The notes under the pieces were generated by a model. It worked only from the letters and a program-made list of their open reading frames with translations, had not been told where the DNA came from and ran no database searches. The translations under genes were made by a program, and so were the position numbers. A stretch of 9,910 nt of DNA from NCBI GenBank assembly GCA_023254645.1, contig JALRLA010000182.1, forward strand, positions 1 to 9,910, in the 5' to 3' direction. The DNA is from Bacteroidia bacterium (lineage in GTDB: Bacteria > Bacteroidota > Bacteroidia > NS11-12g > UBA955). Shown here in pieces: positions 1 to 7,179 of this stretch; the first letter of the stretch is position 1, and every line of letters starts with the position of its first letter.

Positions 1-1818
1 TTGCCGACAGGCGGAGGAAAGAGCATCTGTTTTCAAGTTCCGGGGTTGTGTTTCGGGGAATTGACTTTGGTGGTCTCGCCTTTGATTGCCTTGATGAAAG
101 ACCAGGTGGAACAGCTCAAACGCCGAAACATTTCTGCCTTGTTTTTGCACTCGGGCATGTCTTGGCAACAGCAGCGTCTGGAAATGGAAAATGCGCTCAA
201 AGGGCACTATCGATTCCTCTATGTTGCACCTGAACGATTGGCTTCAATCTCGTTTCGGGAGTATTTGCCCCATCTCAAATTGTCATTGCTCGTTGTAGAT
301 GAGGCTCACTGTTTGTCCATGTGGGGCCAAGATTTTCGGCCGTCTTACCGAAAAATACACGAATTGCGCAGCGAATTGGGGCTGAGAGTACCGATTGCAG
401 CGTTTACAGCTTCGGCTCCAGAATGGATTCAGAACGACATCAAATCGGGCTTGGGTCTAGAGTCTCCATCCGTTGTGAACGGCAATTTCTTTCGGCCCAA
501 TTTGCGCTTTAAGGCTCGGGAAACCGAGAATCGATGGGATGAGTTGCTGTCGGAATTACAGGCTTTGGGCTATCCGCAAAAGCAGGAAACAGCGATTGTC
601 TTTGCCAGTAGTCGAAAAGAGGTCCAAGAGGCTTCCTTGTTTTTGAAAGAAAAGGGTTACCCTGCTGAATTCTATCACGCTGGATTGACCCATGCACAGC
701 GCTCTGACAGGCAACGATCCTTCATGAAGGGTTCGATTCCCATCATGGTCTGCACCAATGCCTTTGGAATGGGGGTAGACAAGCCCAATGTTCGATTGGT
801 ATTTCATCTTTCCCCGCCTTCAAGCCCTGAAGATTATTACCAGGAAGCAGGTCGTGCCGGGCGCGATGGAAAACCGGCCGTTTGTGCCATGGTTTACTCT
901 GTTGCTGATTTTGATTACCGCGCCAAATTGATTCATCGCCAATTTCCAGAAAGCAAAGTACTCAAAAGGCTGTACAATGCCGTGATGAATGCGGCCGGTA
1001 TTTTGCCAGGTGCAGGACGTGAAACACATATTCCGTTGGACTTAGAGGCGATTTGCCAACGCTACAAATTGCCTGCTTATGAATCGCATTTTGGCATCAA
1101 AGCTTTGGAAAGTTTGGGTGCGTGGAGCCTCATGGAATCAGGGGTTTGGGGGTCGCGGATCACAATGAAATTCAAAGCCGAAGAGGTGTATGAATTTAAG
1201 GTGGCTCATGCCGAATTTGAAAACACCTTGGATGCTTTAATGAGAAATGTACCGGGGCTCTTTCAAGGCGAGCAAATCGTGTCTGAGCAACAGTTGTGCA
1301 AACGGGCTGCTTGCTCCGAATCGGAGTTCCGGCAACACTTGATGGCCTTGCACAACAGAGGGGTGCTCCTGTATCATCCTTCTCAGGGTGAGCAGCAACT
1401 GTGGATGTTGGAAGAGAGGCACAGTCACCCCGAATGGGATATGAAGCCTCTGGTCGAACTCAAGAGACGCCGACTTGTGGCTCTGAATGCAATGCAGGGC
1501 TACGGATCTTTTGCCGATTGCAGGGCTCAGTACTGGAACAACTATTTCCAGTCAAATTCACCCGCTTTTTCTGCCTGTGGTGTATGCGATAATTGCCAAA
1601 AGACCGAATCGCACAGTGATTGGCCTGAGTTTCGAGAATCTGTATCGAAAGGAGGGTTGTCCCGCCTGGAACTGCTGAGGGAATTGCCCCAAACCAGTCC
1701 TGAGCTGCTTGAAAATTGGATCAAAACAGGTTTGGAAGATGGCTGGCTTATGGAAACCCGGGAACAGGGGCTATTTTTGGCACAGGGCCGTAGTGCCCCC
1801 GAACAAGCCCCACAGTGA
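1..1818 (+). CDS. recQ: RecQ-family ATP-dependent DNA helicase, 5'-truncated
   Basis: This is a 3'-to-5' superfamily 2 DNA helicase acting in recombination and repair in the cytoplasm. The reading frame is open at base 1 and begins inside motif I (PTGGGKS), so I infer that roughly 45-50 N-terminal residues lie outside the window. Counting from the first visible codon, motif Ia (VVSPLIALMKDQ) is near 24-35, DEAH is at 100-103, motif III reads FTASA at 135-139, and motif VI (QEAGRAGRDG) is at 281-290. Four zinc-ligand cysteines lie at 507, 526, 529 and 532 (CGVCDNC). About 215 residues separate motif VI from the zinc site, far more than in E. coli RecQ. This matches the Bacteroidota short-RecQ layout as I recall it. 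Residues 533-605 look like a remnant winged helix, and no HRDC domain is seen. The stop codon overlaps the next start by four bases. The family call is secure; which RecQ paralogue it is remains uncertain. Confidence 0.95.
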   Translation: MPTGGGKSICFQVPGLCFGELTLVVSPLIALMKDQVEQLKRRNISALFLHSGMSWQQQRLEMENALKGHYRFLYVAPERLASISFREYLPHLKLSLLVVDEAHCLSMWGQDFRPSYRKIHELRSELGLRVPIAAFTASAPEWIQNDIKSGLGLESPSVVNGNFFRPNLRFKARETENRWDELLSELQALGYPQKQETAIVFASSRKEVQEASLFLKEKGYPAEFYHAGLTHAQRSDRQRSFMKGSIPIMVCTNAFGMGVDKPNVRLVFHLSPPSSPEDYYQEAGRAGRDGKPAVCAMVYSVADFDYRAKLIHRQFPESKVLKRLYNAVMNAAGILPGAGRETHIPLDLEAICQRYKLPAYESHFGIKALESLGAWSLMESGVWGSRITMKFKAEEVYEFKVAHAEFENTLDALMRNVPGLFQGEQIVSEQQLCKRAACSESEFRQHLMALHNRGVLLYHPSQGEQQLWMLEERHSHPEWDMKPLVELKRRRLVALNAMQGYGSFADCRAQYWNNYFQSNSPAFSACGVCDNCQKTESHSDWPEFRESVSKGGLSRLELLRELPQTSPELLENWIKTGLEDGWLMETREQGLFLAQGRSAPEQAPQ

Positions 1819-2915
1819 AGCCTCGTATTTTGGTATTGCTCTCCAATGATTTGGTCTATGACCAGCGCATGAGCCGTATGGCTCAAGCTTGGACAGAGCA
1901 GGGCTATGCCGTTACGCTATTGGGCCGACGGCGTCGGCAATCTTCGGCTTTGGGAACTAAGCCCTACCGGCAGGTTCGCATGAGATTGCTGTTCGAATCG
2001 GGCAAGTTGTTTTACGTTGAACTGAATCTGCGCTTGTTCCTATACGGGTTGTTTGCCAGTTACGATGCCTTGTGTGGGGTCGATTTGGATACCGCTCCGG
2101 CCGCCATGGCTTTGAAACGCCTGAGAAACAAGCCTTATGTGTACGACGCGCACGAACTGTTTCCTCATGTGCCTGAAGTCAGCAGAAGGCCCCGAATACA
2201 AGCTTTTTGGCAGTCGGTCCAAGATCGCGTGTTTCGCCGTTTTGATGCGGCCTATACGGTTGGATCAGCCATAGCTGACTATTTTGAAAAAATGTATGAT
2301 CGCCCGGTTGGGGTCGTGCGTAATGCCCCTATTCGGGTAGGTGAGCCTAGCTATGAACCCGATGCCGAACGATTTGTCTTGTACCAAGGGGCTTTGAATG
2401 AGGGTAGGGGTTTGGAACCCCTGCTAGAGGCCGTTCAGCTCACAGGTTCAAAATTGGTTTTGGTGGGCGAGGGAGATTTGTCTGTCCGTTTGCGACAGCA
2501 AGTAGCTGATCGGGAATTGGGTTCTCAGGTCAGTTTCGCGGGTTTTGTACGCCCCGAAGATTTGCCCGCTTGGACCCGACGGTCCTATGTGGGATTCAAC
2601 GTCTCGGAAAACCTAGGTTTGAGCTATTACCTATCGCTAAACAATAAGTTCTTTGATTACGTTCAAGCCGGATTGCCCTCTTTGATCAATGATTTTCCTG
2701 AGTATCAGGCTCTGGTGGCGGAATACGAAGTCGGAGTGCTTTTGGATGCTCAGCCCCATCAAATTGCAGCGCAACTCAAACGGGTCATGAACGACGACGC
2801 CTTTCATGCCTATATGCATCAAGAATGCTTGAAAGCCGCTAAAGAGTGGGTTTGGGCCCGAGAATCTCAAAAATTGGGCGAAATTTGGTCCCAGGTGTTG
2901 CCCTTGCCAAAATGA
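1815..2915 (+). CDS. Glycosyltransferase, GT4-like, GT-B fold
   Basis: This 366-residue protein probably moves a sugar from a nucleotide-sugar donor to a surface glycan or lipid-linked acceptor at the cytoplasmic face of the inner membrane. Its N-terminal half opens with a Rossmann-like strand (RILVLLS, 4-10) and carries DAHELF at 111-116. The C-terminal donor-binding half has YQGALNEGRG at 190-199, LVGEGD at 216-221 and NKFFDYVQAG at 277-286, the counterpart of the common GT4 motif PNKLFEY. The exact EX7E pair is not clear. The start is GTG at 1815, inside the recQ stop (GTGA). The next ATG, at 1869, would remove the first strand, so GTG is preferred. The gene ends in an ATGA overlap with a second glycosyltransferase. 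No signal peptide or membrane segment is evident. Donor and acceptor cannot be read from the sequence. Confidence 0.88.
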   Translation: MKPRILVLLSNDLVYDQRMSRMAQAWTEQGYAVTLLGRRRRQSSALGTKPYRQVRMRLLFESGKLFYVELNLRLFLYGLFASYDALCGVDLDTAPAAMALKRLRNKPYVYDAHELFPHVPEVSRRPRIQAFWQSVQDRVFRRFDAAYTVGSAIADYFEKMYDRPVGVVRNAPIRVGEPSYEPDAERFVLYQGALNEGRGLEPLLEAVQLTGSKLVLVGEGDLSVRLRQQVADRELGSQVSFAGFVRPEDLPAWTRRSYVGFNVSENLGLSYYLSLNNKFFDYVQAGLPSLINDFPEYQALVAEYEVGVLLDAQPHQIAAQLKRVMNDDAFHAYMHQECLKAAKEWVWARESQKLGEIWSQVLPLPK

Positions 2916-4048
2916 GTAAAAAGCGAGTCCATATCGTGTGCTTTGATCAGCCCTATCCTCCCAATTACGGCGGATCAATCGATATGTATTTTAAGCTCAA
3001 GGCCTTGGTCGATTTGGGCGCCGAGGTTGTGTTGCATGTGTTTTTGTACGACGGAAAAACCGCTTCCCCCGACTTGGATGCCCTTTGCTTGAAAACCTAC
3101 TATTACGAGCGAAGACGTTTCAAAAATCCCTTTTTGGGTGACCTGCCTTACGTGGTGATTACCCGGGACGATGAACGTCTCTTGTACCGCCTTCGTCGCG
3201 ACAAATACCCCGTATTGTTCGAGGGATTGCACTCGACCTTCTTTTTGAATCATTTTGACTTGAAGCAGCGCGTGAAAGTGGTCCGGGCCCACAACGTGGA
3301 GCACCATTATTACAGCGCTTTGGAAGAGGCAGAAGGGTCTTTTTTTAAAAAGTACTTCTTTCGCATCGAATCCGAGCGATTGAAAGCATGGGAGCCGGTA
3401 TTGAAACACGCCCAAGCCATTGCCGCCATTTCTCCCTTGGAGACCCAATATTTCGAGGAGATGTACGGGAAGACCAGCTATGTGCCGGCATTTCACCCCA
3501 ACTCCGATGTGCTGAGCCCAGTGGGCCGAGGGAAATTTGTGCTCTACCACGGCAATTTGGCCGTGCCTGAGAACAACCGAGCGGCCTTGTTTCTGGTCCG
3601 AGAAGTGTTCCCTCAAATATCCCACCCTTGTGTGATTGCTGGCAATCACCCGTCGGCCGAATTGCAGCAGGCCGTAGCCCGATACGATCACATTGAACTC
3701 AAGGCTAATATTGGCGCTAAGGAGGTCTTGGATTTGGTTTCAACCGCGCAGGTAAACGCCTTGGTGACCTTCCAATCGACGGGGATCAAGCTCAAATTGC
3801 TCAACGCCTTGCACCGAGGTCGCCATTGCGTGGTCAATGGCCCCATGATTGACGATACGGGGCTGGAGGAGTTGTGTGCCATTGGGCGAGATTCAACCGA
3901 TTTGGTTCAAGCCATCAATGAATGCTGGACTCTTCCCTTTGAACAGGTTCAGATTGACTTGAGAAAAGAACGGCTGGGACAGCAGTTTGACAACCGAACG
4001 AACGCCTTGGTTTTGGCCGAATTATTGGGTTTGGAGCTCGGGGACTAA
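2912..4048 (+). CDS. Glycosyltransferase, GT4-like (second of a pair)
   Basis: This is a 378-residue GT-B-type glycosyltransferase, probably working on the same glycan as its upstream neighbour. The frame stays open upstream to a GTG at 2846, but the ATG at 2912 is preferred. It forms an ATGA overlap with the previous stop and is followed at once by the N-terminal strand VHIVCF. Other motifs are YPPNYGG at 15-21, a typical GT4 acceptor-side loop, and RAHNVEHHYY at 125-134. In the donor half, YHGNLAVPEN lies at 212-221, VIAGNHP at 241-247 and STGIKLKLLNALHRGR at 289-304. That last segment replaces the usual NKLFEY helix and lacks an obvious second glutamate of EX7E. Bacteroidota homologues are often labelled mannosyltransferase, but the sugar cannot be assigned here. 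No terminator-like hairpin with a T run follows the stop codon. Confidence 0.87.
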   Translation: MSKKRVHIVCFDQPYPPNYGGSIDMYFKLKALVDLGAEVVLHVFLYDGKTASPDLDALCLKTYYYERRRFKNPFLGDLPYVVITRDDERLLYRLRRDKYPVLFEGLHSTFFLNHFDLKQRVKVVRAHNVEHHYYSALEEAEGSFFKKYFFRIESERLKAWEPVLKHAQAIAAISPLETQYFEEMYGKTSYVPAFHPNSDVLSPVGRGKFVLYHGNLAVPENNRAALFLVREVFPQISHPCVIAGNHPSAELQQAVARYDHIELKANIGAKEVLDLVSTAQVNALVTFQSTGIKLKLLNALHRGRHCVVNGPMIDDTGLEELCAIGRDSTDLVQAINECWTLPFEQVQIDLRKERLGQQFDNRTNALVLAELLGLELGD

Positions 4049-4094
4049 GCCCATTGTATACTGCAGGATTCACCCCTGTACACGGTGCATAAAG

Positions 4095-4121
4095 CCTCAC
4101 TTTTCTCGCGCACGCGTGAGG
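4095..4121. repeat. Competing inverted repeats upstream of the TPR gene
   Basis: CCTCAC at 4095-4100 is the exact reverse complement of GTGAGG at 4116-4121, leaving a 15-base loop. Inside it, CTCGCG at 4105-4110 pairs with CGTGAG at 4115-4120 through one G-T wobble and a 4-base loop. Both pairings need the same right arm, so only one can form at a time. The palindrome CACGCGTG occupies 4111-4118. No T run follows, so this is not a normal intrinsic terminator. It could be an operator, an mRNA structure at the end of the glycosyltransferase transcript, or chance. Confidence 0.4.
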
Positions 4122-4129
4122 TAGATTTG
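4122..4129 (+). promoter_or_regulatory. TAnnTTTG-type -7 element before the TPR gene
   Basis: TAGATTTG fits the Bacteroidota -7 consensus TAnnTTTG exactly. It ends four bases before the ATG at 4134. If it is used, transcription would begin at or next to the start codon and the mRNA would be leaderless or nearly so. No convincing TTG -33 box sits about 20 bases upstream; that stretch reads TTTTCTC. The match may therefore be fortuitous. Confidence 0.35.
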
Positions 4130-4133
4130 AAGC

Positions 4134-7097
4134 ATGAGGATTGCTTTCCTTTCGTTGCTGGCCTTGGCTAGCTCAGTGGCGTTTGCTCAACAGCACGCAG
4201 TGAATCGTATGCCCGGGATGTTCCTGGATCGGGGTATGGAGTTGTATCAGGAAGGGCGCTACAACGCGGCTATTGCTCAGTTTGAGCATTATTTGGGTTC
4301 TGAATTGTCGGAGTCGCGATTGGATGAGGCTGAGTTCTATCTGGCCATGTCCAAGTTGAAAGCGGGGCATGTCGATGGAGAAGTGACCTTGTTGCAGTTT
4401 TTGGATCGTCATCCAGGTTCCATTCAGTCCAATGAGGCCAACCTGGCTTTGGGTGACTACGAATACGAGAAGCCTCGCTACCGCTCGGCCCTGCGCTACT
4501 ACAAAGATGTTGATGCCGCAGCCCTGAGCCCCGATGATCGCAATCGCTTCGCTTTTCGCCGTTCCAACTGTTACCTCAGCGTGAGTGAATACGACAAGGC
4601 GGCCGAAGGGTTCAAGCCTTTGACCCAGACCGGTGGCGAATACAAAAACTTGGCACAGTACTACTACGCCTATGCCGAGTTGCGCAATCAGCACTACCAA
4701 GAGGCCATCGAAGCCTTCAAGGCAGTGAGAGATCTGGGCTATGCCCGAGTGTCGTTCTACATCGCTCAGATTTACTACCAGTTGGACAACTATCCATCGG
4801 CTCTGGCTGAGCTCGAAAAGCCCCAGAAAGGCGTGGATCGCAGCGAAGTAGAGATGTTGAAAGCCAAATGCAACTACCGTTTGCAGAACTACCCCAAGGC
4901 GGCCGAAGCCTTCTTGGCGGCTGAACCAAACCCTGAATCTCTGTCTACGGCCGAAAAGTACGAAATCGGGTATTCCCTGTATAAGTCGGGTTCGTTTACC
5001 GAGAGTTTGCCTTGGCTTCGCAAAGTGGCCGCACAAGGCGATTCGATCAGTCAAATGGCCAGTTTTAGCTTGGGTAATGCCCTACTGAAGCTGAAAAATT
5101 ACCGCGAAGCTCAAACCGCATATGGTGAGGCATATCGCAGCGGATACAACAAAGAAATCGCTGAATTGGCCTTATTCAATCAAGCGAAATTGGCCGTTCA
5201 ATTGTCCGATCCCAACAATATAGCCTTGCTGGACCGCTTTGTAAAGTTGTTTCCAAGCTCGGCCAATGCCAAGGAAGCCACCAAGCTGAAAGCGCGTTTG
5301 CTCTTGGAAACTGATTCCTACCGCGAAGCCGTCGCGCTCTTGGATCAGCTCGATAATTTGGATGCTCAGACCGAGATGTTGTATCAGCGTGTGACCCTTA
5401 ACCGCGGCAAAGAATTATACAAAGCCCGCGACTTCAGTCAAGCCATTGAATTGTTTGAAAAATGCTCGTCTAAGAAGGCCGACGAGGCCATGGCGGCTGA
5501 GTCTCGCTTCTGGATAGCTGAAGCCAACGGTCAAATGGGGAATGTAGCCGAATCTCAAAACTCCTACCTCAAGTTCTTGGATATGAGCGGGGCCTCTGAC
5601 GTTTTAGAATATGCCTACGCCTACTACGGATTGGGTTATATCTCTTATAAAGACAAGTTGTACACCAGAGCCGCGCAGTACTTTGACAGTTTTACTGACC
5701 GCGTCTCCAAAGGCCGATACGACGAGCGTTTGGTACAAGACGCCTATTTGCGATCAGGTGATTGCCACTTCATGGCCAAAGAATTGGATGAGGCCTTGAA
5801 AGCCTATGCCTATGTAACAGGTAAACGTGGTGCAGATGCCGACTACGCCCTGTTTCAGAGCTCGCTGATTTACGGATTGAAAGGAAATGCCGAAGAGAAA
5901 ATCACGACCCTAAAGCGCTTGACCAACGAATACAATGGTTCTCGCTTTTTGGTAGATGCGTACAGTGAATTGGCCGCCGAATACATGATTTTGGACCAAC
6001 CCAATCAGGCAGTCAAGTATTTGGAATATGTGGTTCAACAATTCCCCAACAACTTGGCCGCCAGCCGAGCCTATTCTACGCTGGGACGTTTGTATTACAA
6101 CCAAGAGCGCATCGAAGATGCCGTGAACGCCTACACCCAGTTGTACGACAAATACCCCGGTACTCCCGAGGCCAAAGCAGCGGCTCAAATGGTCAAGGGT
6201 ATTTACCAGGAAACGGGCCGTGCTCCTGAGTACGTCAAATGGGCCAAAACCCGCGGGGGTATTCGCTTCAGCGAACAGGATAGCTTGTTGTACGAGACGG
6301 CCTATGCCTTATACGAGAAATCTCAATACCAACAAGCCATCAATAGCTTCGAGTCTTATTTGAAGGAGCAGGAGAGCGGTGCTTTTGTGATCAACGCCAA
6401 CTATTTCAAGGCCATTTGCCACGAGACCTTGGGTCAGCCAGCCAATGCCTTGGTGCACTATAAAAAGGTGGCAAAATCTAGCAGTGTGGATTACAAGGAA
6501 GACGCTTTGTTGGCCACCTTGAAAATCCTGGGTAATGACGCTAAATGCGAGGACATTGTGGAATACGTGGTCGAACTAGAGGCGATTACCAAATCTCGCG
6601 ATACCCGCACCCAAACGTGGACTTCGCTCTTGTATTGCTACCAAAAGTTGGGCAAGACCGAAGAACTCGAGTTGTTGGCCCGCAAAGTGATGGACGATCC
6701 TGGCGTGAGCGGCGATTTGCGCACGGAGTCAGAATTGATCTTGGCCAAGTCGCACATGCGCTTGGGTAAGACCGAAATGGCGACAGCAGCCTTGGAATCC
6801 ATTTTGGGCAAAGATGACAACCGCTTTGCCGCTGAGGCTCAATTTCGTCTGGGGGAATTGTATTACAACATCGACAGCTTGGAGCTTTGCAAAGAGGCTT
6901 GTTACGCAGTGTTGGACCGATTCAACGGTTACGATTACTGGGTGGGTAAGGCCTTGATTCTGTTGGGCGACGCTTTTTTGAAAGAGGGCGATGAGTTTAA
7001 TGCTCAGGCTACTTGGAATGTGGTCATTGAGAGCTTCGGTTCTTCTGAACTGGCTGAAGAGGCCCAGCGCAAGGTGCAGGCCTTGGGCAAGCCTTAA
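4134..7097 (+). CDS. Large exported tetratricopeptide-repeat protein
   Basis: This 987-residue protein opens with a clean signal peptide: MR, a hydrophobic core, then AFA before QQ, with cleavage likely after residue 18. It is therefore expected in the periplasm or on the inner side of the outer membrane. I see no lipobox cysteine. Nearly all of the rest is TPR-like helical hairpins. Examples are near 34-54 (GMELYQEGRYNAAIAQFEHY), 177-197, 210-229, 245-262, 312-332, 425-443, 499-520, 540-560, 610-637, 646-676, 722-744, 758-780 and 905-966, about 17-20 units in all. No catalytic domain is visible, so a scaffold or assembly role is inferred. Large TPR proteins of this kind are common in Bacteroidota, and their exact roles are mostly unknown. 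The start is fixed by the signal peptide, and there is no Shine-Dalgarno site. A terminator follows. Confidence 0.9.
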   Translation: MRIAFLSLLALASSVAFAQQHAVNRMPGMFLDRGMELYQEGRYNAAIAQFEHYLGSELSESRLDEAEFYLAMSKLKAGHVDGEVTLLQFLDRHPGSIQSNEANLALGDYEYEKPRYRSALRYYKDVDAAALSPDDRNRFAFRRSNCYLSVSEYDKAAEGFKPLTQTGGEYKNLAQYYYAYAELRNQHYQEAIEAFKAVRDLGYARVSFYIAQIYYQLDNYPSALAELEKPQKGVDRSEVEMLKAKCNYRLQNYPKAAEAFLAAEPNPESLSTAEKYEIGYSLYKSGSFTESLPWLRKVAAQGDSISQMASFSLGNALLKLKNYREAQTAYGEAYRSGYNKEIAELALFNQAKLAVQLSDPNNIALLDRFVKLFPSSANAKEATKLKARLLLETDSYREAVALLDQLDNLDAQTEMLYQRVTLNRGKELYKARDFSQAIELFEKCSSKKADEAMAAESRFWIAEANGQMGNVAESQNSYLKFLDMSGASDVLEYAYAYYGLGYISYKDKLYTRAAQYFDSFTDRVSKGRYDERLVQDAYLRSGDCHFMAKELDEALKAYAYVTGKRGADADYALFQSSLIYGLKGNAEEKITTLKRLTNEYNGSRFLVDAYSELAAEYMILDQPNQAVKYLEYVVQQFPNNLAASRAYSTLGRLYYNQERIEDAVNAYTQLYDKYPGTPEAKAAAQMVKGIYQETGRAPEYVKWAKTRGGIRFSEQDSLLYETAYALYEKSQYQQAINSFESYLKEQESGAFVINANYFKAICHETLGQPANALVHYKKVAKSSSVDYKEDALLATLKILGNDAKCEDIVEYVVELEAITKSRDTRTQTWTSLLYCYQKLGKTEELELLARKVMDDPGVSGDLRTESELILAKSHMRLGKTEMATAALESILGKDDNRFAAEAQFRLGELYYNIDSLELCKEACYAVLDRFNGYDYWVGKALILLGDAFLKEGDEFNAQATWNVVIESFGSSELAEEAQRKVQALGKP

Positions 7098-7100
7098 GAT

Positions 7101-7124
7101 TTCCGGGACCACTGGGGCCCGGAG
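7101..7124. other. GC-rich hairpin just after the TPR stop codon
   Basis: TCCGGG at 7102-7107 pairs with CCCGGA at 7118-7123 around a 10-base loop, and a T-G wobble at 7101/7124 can extend the stem. It starts four bases after the TAA and has no T run of its own. It may protect the 3' end of the TPR mRNA or assist the terminator downstream. Its right arm shares the heptamer GCCCGGA (7117-7123) with the left arm of the next hairpin (7137-7143), so the two can pair in alternative ways. Confidence 0.5.
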
Positions 7125-7129
7125 AGTAT

Positions 7130-7164
7130 AAAAAAAGCCCGGATGCGCAGCAGCCGGGCTTTTT
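7130..7164. terminator. Bidirectional intrinsic terminator between convergent genes
   Basis: GCCCGG at 7137-7142 pairs with CCGGGC at 7154-7159 around an 11-base loop. It is flanked by seven A residues on the left (7130-7136) and five T residues on the right (7160-7164), which extend the stem with A-T pairs. Read on the plus strand it ends the TPR gene transcript. Read on the minus strand it ends the coiled-coil gene transcript, with the longer T run. It lies between the two stop codons, as expected for convergent genes. Confidence 0.9.
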
Positions 7165-7179
7165 CTTGGTCTATTAGAT

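Noticed and set aside
2846..2911. Upstream GTG start for the second glycosyltransferase, adding 22 residues
   Set aside because: The added segment lies inside the preceding gene and does not look like a protein start, while the ATG at 2912 forms the usual ATGA overlap and begins right before the first strand of the fold.
2975..3691. Long minus-strand open frame (238 codons) opposite the second glycosyltransferase
   Set aside because: It lies wholly inside a well-supported plus-strand gene, shows no recognisable motif, and is explained by the codon use of that gene leaving few stops on the opposite strand.
4062..4080. Small hairpin after the second glycosyltransferase (TGCAGG with CCTGTA) as a terminator
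   Set aside because: The stem has only six pairs with one wobble, and no T run follows. It does not meet the usual pattern of an intrinsic terminator.
4173..5054. Long minus-strand open frame (293 codons) opposite the TPR gene
   Set aside because: The plus strand has a signal peptide and clear TPR repeats. The antisense translation looks like a low-information mirror of these repeats, with no family signature.
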